NCBI GenBank assembly: GCA_029378245.1
Contig: JARKIF010000025.1
Coordinates: 186,001-250,000 of the forward strand
From: Roridomyces roridus
Lineage: Eukaryota; Basidiomycota; Agaricomycetes; Agaricales; Mycenaceae
Direction: 5' to 3'
DNA length: 64,000 bases
Shown: positions 45,625 through 56,545 of the stretch, piece by piece
Numbering within the stretch: position 1 is the stretch's first letter
Layout: each line of letters opens with the position of its first letter
The notes under the pieces: generated by a model
The model's input: only the letters and a program-made list of their open reading frames with translations
What the model was told of the DNA's origin: nothing
Databases searched by the model: none
Program-made: the position numbers and the translations under genes

Positions 45625-46547
45625 CTAGGCGCCGGACTCTGAATATATCACCACCCCATCCTGCCCGTTCGCCTCTGTTCCCTGCCCTCCTTTTCCGGGC
45701 GTCCCGTCTACTCATTTCAGTTTCGGCGATCAACGTGATTCAGAACGCAGTGTTGCAATTAAGGGTCTTAATAAGGGTGCCCGCTGAAGCAAAGACCTTT
45801 ATATCAGTTAAGGGTTAATAAGGGTCCCATTTTAAGGGTCATTTTAAGGCTTAATTTTCCGCCGCAGTAACAGAAGGTTCGCACATTTTCTCAGTGAAAA
45901 CCGGACATTTTACCGTATGAATGACTCAAAGTTAGTGGCCTCCACTCCCTGCAGCCGAGGCACCTCAGTTTGATTGATTTTACAGGCCAGAAAGGTCTTG
46001 GTTGCAATGGAACATGCAGCCGAGAGCTGCCGAACTCAAAAATGTTGCCATCTGGGCTTGACATGGGAGCGATCAAATATTGATGGGTCAAGCACGGAGG
46101 CCGAAGCGTCGGAACATCTGCCGAGACCAGCACTGCCACAGATGTTAAGGGTTATTAAGGCCTTACGATGAGTCCAGCTTGATGTTAAGACCTGCCCTTA
46201 GTCTTAACTTAAGGCCTTAATTGTTAAGCCCTTAACCCTTAATAGCAACACTGCCTGAGAACGACGACGTACCGAGCACCTCGGCTGGGAAACCCTCCGG
46301 GACCACTGGCCGTCCACTATCTCCGCCTTTACCACCGATTCTGTCGCCCCGGCCGCCCGCGCCGCCAGTGCCACCTGTGGATATGTGAATATTGATTTTC
46401 GTACACGCGGTTTGCACTGTGGGGTGTACCTATTAGGACCGGGAGCCTGAAGCCCGGGTTGGCGTTGGCGCCGCTTGCGCTTGTGGCAGTCAGATTCTGA
46501 CTGTTGTCTGTGCCAGTGGTCTGAGGATCGTTGGGCTGGCTGGACAT
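45625..46547 (-). CDS. small glycine-rich protein, copy 3 (MITE in intron 2)
   Basis: Exons 46547-46430, 46374-46273 and 45707-45625 join into 101 codons. It starts MSSQPNDPQTTGTDNSQNLT, has the glycine block GGTGGAGGRGDRIGGKGGD, and ends with DGTPGKGGQGTEANGQDG. Intron 1 is 55 nt. Intron 2 is 565 nt because a 506-bp MITE lies inside it; the donor and acceptor outside the insertion match those of copy 2. If the long intron is still spliced the protein is intact. The TATA box seen in copies 1 and 2 is altered here. Family unknown. Confidence 0.6.
45748..46253. mobile_element. MITE with CAGTGTTGC termini
   Basis: The left end reads CAGTGTTGCAATTAAGGGT. The right end, reverse-complemented, reads CAGTGTTGCTATTAAGGGT, one mismatch in 19. 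The 506-bp interior is rich in TTAAGGG/CCCTTAA words near both ends. The termini look hAT-like. The candidate duplication is imperfect: TCAGAACG on the left against TGAGAACG two bases beyond the right end. Confidence 0.75.
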
Positions 46548-46857
46548 GGGTGGGTTCCTTGAAGCCTTCTGACAGCGAAGGCGCACTTTTGTAACCCCCA
46601 GGGTGTCACGTGTGAGATTGCGCAGTGCGGCCTCGTTATTGGTTCTTGGAACTCACGGTCTGGACAGATAGACGCTCTTTAGTGAACTTCTTTCTATTCA
46701 GCGCCGTTTTCCCGTCCGGTGAAGATTAGCGCCAATCTTTCACACTTGGTAGTATTTTGGGGGTCCAATGAAATAATTCCCTCCTCGGAGCACATGTTTT
46801 GTAGCATTTTTGAGCTTGCACCGTTACAACGAGTTGGACAACAAGAAATACTAGTGG
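46548..46857. repeat. shared promoter / F-box 3' flank segment
   Basis: This stretch, between glycine-rich copy 3 and the end of F-box paralog D, is repeated at about 39330-39515 and 40290-40500 (TCTGGACAGATAG, AGCGCCAATCTTTCACACTT, AGCATTTT words). Its right part also resembles, in inverted orientation, the 3' flank of paralog C at 27330-27400. Confidence 0.6.
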
Positions 46858-48757
46858 TTAGCGGTAATGAATATCCAGCCCCTCCTCCGCAATCTGCAAA
46901 ACCCAGTCCATCACCTCACGATGTGCCAAAGTCTCACCCTCCCCGATATGAGGCGCCGAAATCTGCACGCTTCTCAGCGGCGGGGGCGCTTGACCCGTGG
47001 GCGTCCTGGTCCAACGCGATTCAACCTTCTGCATCATCCTGGATTCCGAAAATGGAGATTGAGAACGATATGGGTATCCGGAATTGCCGAGTTTGAGAAC
47101 CTCGAGAACGGGAAGTACGGGCTCCGGGTTGTGTGGGTCGAACATGAGAAAGGTGAGTAGTTTGTCGTCGACTGCGATCGAGTCGCGGAGGTTCAATAAG
47201 GTAAGGGTGGACATCTGCCCTAAGAAGAGCGAAATTTGCGCAAATGATAAGGAAAAACACTTGAGGGTGAGATGCTGCAATGGGAATAAAGAACGCGAAT
47301 GCAGATCGAGGAAGCCAATTTCCGCATCCGTGTTGCATCCGTGTCTCGGTTCCGGTCGTCCGTAACCTGCAGCTCGAGGGTTTCCAGGTGGGGAAGCACG
47401 AGGGGCGCCAGGCAAGAAGCGACGTTGAACTGATCGAAATGATGATACTCTACTTCCCAATAAAGCTTCGTTAGAGGGAGTGTGACTTGAGGCATCGGAG
47501 GCATGGAGGACTCTGCCAAACCATCCACGCGGATCGCAAGCTGCCGTGCGCCGGTGAGTTGAGGCAGCAAATCGGGAATATCGAACACTCCGACAGAGAT
47601 CGAGCGCAAGTCGATGTCTGTGAGGTCTGTCCATGATACGAGGCGAAGCATGGACGCGCTAAAACCCCCGGCCATATGCGCATTGACGGTTACGCTGCGG
47701 AGACGCGGGGCGTCTCGAAACCCGCTGATTGGGGACACGCCCCGCCACAGATCATGAAGCCCAGGGTCCATGACATCGTCGTGACTGTCGTGACTGCTTC
47801 TGAATGCACCGTCGAAATAGGCGTCTCGGGTGGGTGCAAAATCGTCGACGAATTCAGGTCTGTATATGGTCCTTGACTTGGGAATGATTTGGAGCGTCAA
47901 CTCCTCCAGGGCGGAGAACAGCTCGGATGGATGTTGGAGGAGCGGGTGGAAGTGTCTCGGGGAGAGTGAGGTGCAGGGAACGGATGTGGGGGTGCGTTCT
48001 GGATAATCCAATCCATCGCGGGATTACGATGACCGCGGGGGTGGGCTGTGTACATGATTGATTTGCCATATTCAGGAACCGGCGGTGTGTTTTGAGGGAA
48101 TGGAAATGAAAGTAGACGTGCGTCCAAAGCTGGGGGGTGTTGTGAGCGACGCGGCGCCAGCGGCTGCATACATGTGTGAGCCTCAAGAGAGAGTAGACAA
48201 AGTCCCATGTACGGAGGGTCTCTTTCATCATCAAGAATATTTTGTCGAGAATTTCGTATGGCAAATGCGGGAGCTGGGGTCGATTATTGGGATCCACGGC
48301 CGTAATCACGGTTAGTGCAACAGAGCCGGCAAGAAGGGCGTCGCAAAAACGGCGAGCTGCGGAGACTTCCTGACCGTCTACGATAGCGAATGGAAGCCGT
48401 TCTTTGCCAGCAACGGAGTCACGAAAACGCTGCTCGGATATGACAACAGGCCCATCGGATGCAGACTGGGGAGAGATGATGTGCGTCGTGGCGTCGGTAG
48501 AAGTGTCGACCCATTGCCCGCCGTGCTGCATAACCGCGCGTCGGTACTCGTCTCTGCGCGAAGGCTCAATCTGGTGTTGTGAGTCCTTCAATTGGTGGAA
48601 TATTGGTGAGAACTGACCTCAGAGTCGGCGGTGACGACAATGGAAGAAAATAATAACTCGGAATCGGTGGAGTAGTAGCGAGCGCTTTACATACTCAGGC
48701 TCGCATCCAATCCATGGAGAAGACACTCACGGCTGTTTCACCCCAGCTTTGACTGAG
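46858..48757 (-). pseudogene. BRCT-F-box-LRR protein, paralog D (truncated and frameshifted)
   Basis: The 5' end begins in the middle of the exon for the first BRCT (NSVKAGVKQ equivalent) at about 48757; the rest of BRCT 1 is gone. Then follow RYYSTDSELLFSSIVVTADS, the second BRCT (YRRAVMQHGGQWVDTSTDA), and the F-box (HLPYEILDKIFLM ... LTHVCSRWRRVAHNTPQLW). Between 48060 and 47950 the reading frame changes at least three times and about 10 codons are missing relative to paralog C. The LRR-like part is then open to the stop at 46858 (LQIAEEGLDIHYR), with at least one further shift near 47300. Loss of the start plus clustered breaks make this a pseudogene. Confidence 0.75.
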
Positions 48758-50128
<1,371 letters not shown>

Positions 50129-51549
50129 TCGCAGGCAGTCTCTTGGTCTGGGAGAGGGTGAGTCGACTCGGTTCCTCATTGGAATCTGCCTGACCCCCAA
50201 CGCGCACAGACCACCTCGCTCCTCTACCGGCCGATGTATTCTTTGTTTCTCTGTACTCGTATTGTATGATACGCGCCTCGACGATGGCCATGTCCACTTC
50301 TATCCCTACGCAATGCATGCATTAATCCTGCTGGTCTCCTGCTCGTCGTCTTCACCGTCGTTACACTCCAATGACTCGTCTGTTTTCTCGCTGCCGTGGC
50401 AGTGCACCGCTCTTCGATGTCGTCTCCCGTCGCTGTTAGGCTGAGATGTCCACCGGTCGTGCCCGCCGCCGACGCTGCCCACGGCAACCTCCCTCTCCTC
50501 TTCGAGTCCCCAGTGACTTCTTCTCCCGCGCTGGCCGCGACGGTCTGTCTCCCGCCGCTTGTGGCAGTGCCTTTGTCGTCGCCAGGTCCGGACTCCGAAC
50601 TCCGCAGCGATGGCCCGGCAATGCACACATGTAACCCCAGTGCGCCCTCCGTGTCCCGACAGCCTGAGTGGACGCATCTGTCTTCCGTCGGATGGGCTGT
50701 AACGGAGGGATCCAGACCCAGGGTAATTCTCTACCCTGTTCCTGGATGCGGATCCCCTGGTGAGGTCGACAGTCGTTATGCAATCATTTCAATTTCGTGG
50801 AACAACGCCCAATACGTCTAGAATCGTATCGGTCACGCCCTGGGGCAACACAAGTGTACATTGGACATTTACATGCAGCTCACCTACAGTTCTTCGCCTG
50901 GTCAGGCGGACGAAGACGCCAGCGCAATAACTTCAAGCAAACTGCGCAACCGATATTTGCGAGGGTCGTTTTCCGTGTTGGCAATCAAATTCGAGGGGTT
51001 GGTTTCAGATGTCTTGTTGACCGGCTGCGGCTCTTCGACTGAACACCGAAGGTCGGTCCTTCCCGTTGCCGGTGAGTCCTCGAATGCTGGCACATGGATG
51101 TGCACTCCTCTCCCACCGCTTCTCTGAGTCGCCGGGTTGTCCCAACTTAAACGTCACTCAGTGATGGATTTCCCCTCAGTCCTGCTCTCCGGACCACCGG
51201 ACCACCACATCACAAATGAATACACCGACAGGATACTTGTCCTACTTTCCTCTTCCCCCAACCGCATATATGCTCTGAAGAATGGAGGGGAGGGCTGTGG
51301 GACACCGTGGTGACTATACTGTGTCGGCACGGGTATGTACGTACGTGTTCATTCCCTTGACGCCTCGTATTTTATGGCTGTCAAGTATGCAGGCACATCG
51401 TCCCCGAAACGTCGCTGAATTCTCTCGCCGACAGGTTACAGTTCTTTCCATGCAAGAGTAAGATCGGTGACCCCCTGGTCCCATTTGAGCAAAAATGGAT
51501 GTCGGCAGCGCACAAATGATAGCCATCCGCCTTCTCCATTGTCCAGACT
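50129..51549. other. intergenic, no gene recognised
   Basis: Starts with the H4 3' region. Overlapping ORFs (for example plus 50396-50821) are proline/serine-rich with no domain. Nothing supported before the DyP promoter. Confidence 0.4.
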
Positions 51550-51556
51550 TATAAAA
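51550..51556 (+). promoter_or_regulatory. TATA box of the DyP peroxidase gene
   Basis: TATAAAA, 40 bases before the ATG at 51596. A good match in the expected place. Confidence 0.65.
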
Positions 51557-51595
51557 GCCGTGCTTTGGGATACGATTGGACCATAGACTCTATAG

Positions 51596-53613
51596 ATGAA
51601 GAACCGTTCTACCTTCGCGGGCCTCGTCGTCTGCGCGCTGGGGCTGGCATTTGCTGTTCGTAGCCAGGATGCGCGCTCTCTAGAGACGACATCGACGTCG
51701 ATCCTCGCCAGTGAGTACCCTCATCGTTGTTCTTCTAGGCATGTCGGTTTATAGCGCTCTAGATCCTCCGGGGTTGCCGAGGCTGCCAACTCCCGAGGCT
51801 GCAGAAGCCGCTGCCGCCGCGGCCGGCTTGAATTTGACTAATATTCAAGGCGACATTGTGTGAGACCACCTCATGATATATTCTCCCTTCCTTTCTGAGC
51901 TCGCGTCCCCCCTAAAAAAACAGAATTGGCCAGTTGAAGCTCCACGAGACTTTCCTCTTCTTCTCCATTGTCGACGCAGCGACATTCAAATCCAAACTTC
52001 GCTCCGACATCCTCCCACTCGTTACAAACGCGGGTCAGATGCTCAAGACTGAGACACAACCCGACACCCTTGTCAATATTGCGTTCTCGCAGAATGGCCT
52101 GAGTGCGCTAGGCATCACCGACAACTTGAATGACGCTGCCTTTCGCGCCGGTCAACTCGTCAATGCTCAAAACTCGGGGATCCTGGAACCACCCACTGGG
52201 TACCTGCGTTCACTACGGGAACAATACACGGAGTGTTTTTGCTTGCGTCGAATACGGTGGAAAATGTCGATGCGACGCTCAAGACCGTGACTTCCGCGCT
52301 TGGGGCCAGTATCAAAGAAGCTTATTCTCTGCAAGCTGCCGCACGCAAGGGCAACCAGGAGGGCCACGAGCGTAAGTCGCTCCCCACTTCTCATAGATGA
52401 ACATGAACACTCGACTCACAGATTTCGGCTTCTTGGACGGTATTTCCAACCCGGCGATTCGAGGCTTTGACGACAACCCGCTGCCTGGCCAGGCCCGCGT
52501 CCCACCGGGAGAGATTCTCCTCGGTGAAGCGAACGATAATATCACTCGTCCGGCCTGGGCCAAGGACGGCTCGTTCCTCGTGTTTCGCCAGCTCCAGCAG
52601 CTTGTACCCGAGTTCCACAAGTATCTGACGGACAACCCGATTGTTGAGCCCCATCTTACGCGTGCGCAAGGTGCTGACCTTCTCGGTGCGCGGATGGTGG
52701 GACGCTGGCCGAGCGTACGTGGCATACCATTCATCCTTTTGTTGCTCGCTCACGAGTCTATAGGGCGCGCCCGTGTTCTTGTCCCCGAACGCGGATGACC
52801 CAGAGCTCGGAGCCGACAGCCACCGGAACAACAACTTCACTGTATGCCGCACCCAACAATGCGACGTTGTAAGCGCCATGGTTTCAACCCAAAATACACA
52901 TGATTCACCAGAATTCTAGATGCCCTTTCTCTGCGCACATTCGCAAGAGCCGTCCTCGTGCTGACTTGGGCGAAGATAAGGAGAACGCCCATCACATTGT
53001 TCGGGGCAGTATTCCCTATGGGGAGGACGGTTGGTTTTCATCATCCCGGCGCAGACCAGTTAGAAACTCATCGATTCTTTCGCCAGTCACTCCTGAGGAA
53101 GCAGCGGCAAATACAACAACAATCGAGCGTGGCATGGCGTTTGGTTCGTTTCCCTACAGTTTGTCTCCTAAGCTAATGCATCATTAATCTATGAAGTCGC
53201 ATACCAGTCAAACATCGTGGCCGGCTTCCAGTTCATGCAGCAGACCTGGCTTAATAACCCTAACTTGCAAGTCGTCCCCTTCATTTACTTTCCTCCTTAT
53301 TCATCTATGAACAGCTTCATCAAGAATACCACTGGATTCGACCCCGTCGTCGGTAAGCCTTCTTCCAACGATAGATAATCGATGTGGAACATCTCATACG
53401 ACTCGCAGGCGCCAACCACGGTGATGCACGTTGGAGTCAGGGTAACCTTGATCCCACCGACCCTACGAAAAACTTCACTCTCTTGAATGGTAAGTCGCCT
53501 CCTGTTGTCCATCCTGACTACTGACGATATGTATAGATTTCGTCATCTCCCGGGGCGGAGAGTACTTCTTCTCGCCTTCGCTATCGGCTATCGCCGACAA
53601 GCTCTCTGCTTGA
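51596..53613 (+). CDS. secreted dye-decolorizing (DyP-type) heme peroxidase, frameshifted
   Basis: Eleven exons: 51596-51710, 51763-51859, 51924-52371, 52422-52714, 52764-52868, 52920-53029, 53087-53143, 53197-53266, 53315-53352, 53409-53489 and 53537-53613. Ten introns are 47-64 nt; the one after 53266 is GC-AG (GCAAGT donor). A signal peptide (MKNRSTFAGLVVCALGLAFA) marks export. DyP landmarks: LTNIQGDIV, VNIAFSQNGLSALGIT, the GXXDG motif in FGFLDGISNPAI (distal aspartate), RPAWAKDGSFLVFRQL, CPFSAHIRKSRPRADLG (proximal histidine), HHIVRGSIPYGE (distal arginine) and FVISRGGEYFFSPS. The enzyme oxidises dyes and phenolics with H2O2 outside the cell. Two frame breaks: 52176-52179, where one G is missing in a G run, and about 52840, one base off. 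The many other exact exon joins suggest sequence error as much as decay. Confidence 0.85.
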
Positions 53614-53859
53614 GGGTCCTACTGGTACCCATCCGTTCTTTTAGTTTAAAATTACCAATAAGGACTGCATACTCGAATACCTAATCTCCGGGGACATGGT
53701 TGAATAGGCTAGGCACCTGCATTAATAATAATATCTCTCGTCGGCTTGTAGGCAGAATCTCAGAGTTCAACTCGCAGAGACATGTTACATAAAACGGTTT
53801 GCTACGGGTAGTGAAAGGGAGTACAGAACAGTATATTATGTATACCTCATATAGATTTA

Positions 53860-54672
53860 TCAGGAAGAAAAAGAACTGTTTTCCTCAATCTCAGTCATCT
53901 CCGAGGTATCCCGACGTGACTCCAGCTCAGAAATGTCCTCGCCGTCCTTTTCGAGTTCCATCGCAGCCAATTCCACGTTCACGCCTTTCAGGCGTAAATA
54001 TCTGATTTCTTCTTCAAATTCCCGCATGAAATCGCCCAGGCAATACTCCCTGTCGTTGAGATAGAGCGTCACAGACGAGAGTTGGCTTGCACGGGATTTC
54101 AACATCCCCCAAACACCGTCAACGAAGTCGACGTGAAGCACACGGAGGTTCGGCAGGATCTCCGTCTCGGAATTGTCAAGTCTTTCCATGGATTGGACCA
54201 AACAATTCATAGTGCCCTATGAAGCGAAGCTCAACTCCAACGTGTGCAAATTGGGAGTTGCCATTAAAGTGTTAGAATTTCATCCACTTGACTGGCAGTC
54301 TCCGACCTCAGGCACAACACCTCCAAGTCGAAGTTAGATCTCTTCTGGAGCTCCAAGATGACGTCCCAAGGTATTTCTTCGTCAAAACATCCAGTCAAGG
54401 CCAGATCCTCGAGCTGCGGTGCCGTCAGATCAACAAACGGGTCGGGACCCATTCTGCAGCAAGTTACGTCGAGCCGGCGTAAATTCGGGAAAGATGGGCC
54501 CCGGCGGGAGGATTTCATCTACTTCAGCTCCGGCAAACCAAACGAAATTGCTGCCCAAAATCGCTGTGGCTCTTATATCTCCTGCAACTTCTGCGGCAAG
54601 GTAGAAAACAACGGGCACGTTGTGGACTAGTTTTACCGTTGAATTCTCTGTGAATACATAGGGTGTGTACAT
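53860..54672 (-). pseudogene. C-terminal relic of an F-box/LRR protein
   Basis: Two minus-strand fragments resemble the gene at 20971-22583. 54518-54264: FPNLRRLDVTCCRMGPDPF, then LTAPQLEDLALTG, compare LSAPQLVILTMSM. 54210-53860: LPNLRVLHVDFVDGVWGML, then SQLSSVTLYLNDREY, compare LTTVRLYVLKFEV. The pieces are out of frame with each other, a segment between them is missing and no F-box remains. Confidence 0.65.
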
Positions 54673-54883
54673 ATCATATTTACTGTTTACGGTGTCCCGA
54701 TGTCCACCTATCTAGTTACTTACATTGTTGAGTTACTACCTGTACCTATACGCCCCGAGAAAGAAAGAATAAACGAAAAGAAGGGCGCCCGTCTGTCTTT
54801 ATCATGTATGACAGTCTATCCAAACCAAGATGAAAAAAAGAAAAGTGAAATCCAGCATGGGCCCCAAGCCCTCACCCAATGAG

Positions 54884-55985
54884 TCACGTCTCCGGGACTC
54901 GAGAACCTGCACCCGCCCGCGGAGTGTACACCCAATCACGCATGTCTGGCACATGAATAACGTTAACCGGTAACACAGCGGCCGCAGGTGGCGGTAGCGG
55001 CGGTGAAATTGGGGACGAGGAGCGCATACTCTCACGCGAGTACAGTGAGGAAACGGTCGACGCCGCAGAGTCGGCGCGTACGAGCGACTGCGAAACCAAG
55101 TTCGAGTCCGGTTGGGCCGAGGATGACGCTGACGGGATGACGGTGAGAGCTTGGGTGGGACGCTGCTCCTCCATGGCCATCCGGGGCGCAGGGACAGGAT
55201 CGCCATCATACGCACTCCCATGCGAATCGTGATGCACGACATAGTTGTAGTGCGGAGTCTTGACCGGGACGCCCCCGCACGCGAAACTACTTGCCGAGCT
55301 TGCAGGGCGCTCGACGACGGCAACGTGAAACGCGTGGTACGTAGGTGATGCGGGTGTGGAGTCGGTGAAGTCTGAACGTGTTGGCGTCCCTCCAGAGTAC
55401 TTCCATGCCACCTCGTCGGAACGTGTGCCGAGGAATGGGTGTGGATGTATGGTAGTGCGATGGGAGCGCCTCCGCAGGAAGTATGTGAGGCCGATGAGAA
55501 TCATAATCACGACGGCGGCGGTTGAAGCGATGGGTGCTGCGATGAGGGCCATCCGGTGTGCTTTGTCGCTCGATGTGGACGGAGGCGGAGTTGATGAGCC
55601 CGAGGATGAAGGAATGGTAGACTGGCAAAGGAGCCTGAGAAGTGAACGTCACAGCCGTGGAGGAGGTCTGAGCGCGCGTGAGTCAGCTTTTGGTGATGAT
55701 AAGCAATAGCGACATCGCCTACCGCTGCGAGATCCCAGAGGCGAAGCGGGCGGAAGACATGGAACCCGAAGACGTATGCGGAGAAACCTGCCCAGTATTA
55801 GACCTTCGCTTCCACCACATCCCAAACGCCCGCATACCATCCGAAGAATAATAAAAGTAGCAAGCAAGTAACAGGCGAAAGAGCGGAAGCCGAGGAAAGG
55901 GAAGTCGATACCAAGACGGGGGTCTGCTCCTTAAATGTGTATTGGGACACCGGAGATGAGGCGCTGTTTTGATGCATGAATGTCA
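54884..55985 (-). CDS. Ser/Thr-rich single-pass membrane protein (Mid2-like layout)
   Basis: The clear part is the C-terminal exon ending at 54884: a Ser/Pro/Thr-rich stretch (SSSSGSSTPPPSTSSDKAHR), one membrane segment (IASTAAVVIMILIGLTYFL) followed by RRRSHR as stop-transfer, then a 180-residue cytoplasmic tail rich in Ser/Pro. Upstream exons are inferred: SPHTSSGSMSSARFASGISQ around 55800-55720 after an intron with TCTAATAC, and QYTFKEQTPVLVSTSLSSAS near 55940-55880. Near 55620 the frame changes by one base between VTFTSQAPLP and STIPSSSG. The layout (Ser/Thr-rich ectodomain, one TM, cytoplasmic tail) resembles fungal wall-stress sensors and related agaric proteins of unknown role. The N-terminal exon and signal peptide are not resolved. 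Confidence 0.55.
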
Positions 55986-56545
55986 GTCAGTCACCCCGAA
56001 CATTCAGGAACAAGGCCAGGAATAATAAACGTCGTGGAGCAACTAGAAGGCTATTCGATTGACTTGCGAGGTGGCCCTGGACGATTGCGATAATGAGTTG
56101 CCTTGGCTATGGCTGTTGCATGTGTATGACCGGGGGCGGAATGTCCGGGAGGGCGGTAATTCACAGGTCTTCACCTTTTGCTGCAGGATTCGTCCAGATT
56201 CGAGAGAAGGGAAGACACGTCCAAGACACGTCACTCTCAGCGGGACTTTTATCCTGCCGGAGGTGGCAGGAACCAGGTAACATTGCGGATGTCGAATGGT
56301 AGTCGATTGTCCAGGAGATGATCACAGAAGACTCATGCGGAGGACGGGAGGAATGGTGTGCGGATGGTGGAGGAAGACAAGTGGCCATTGATCCGTTTGA
56401 TGCTTGGCTTTGTTTGTCCTTCGCCTCTTTCTTCTTGCCATCATGACTCGTCAACGTTTCCACTCACAAACCTTGGTTTGCTCGAGGGACCGCTACATAT
56501 TCAAGTCCTGCAACTCTACTCCAAAAGGCACGGAACTACCGGTGG
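55986..56545. other. unresolved upstream region
   Basis: May include the first exon and promoter of the membrane-protein gene on the minus strand. No confident element. Confidence 0.3.

Noticed and set aside
50396..50821. 141-codon plus-strand ORF downstream of histone H4
   Set aside because: Pro/Ser-rich with overlapping ORFs on both strands and no family similarity.
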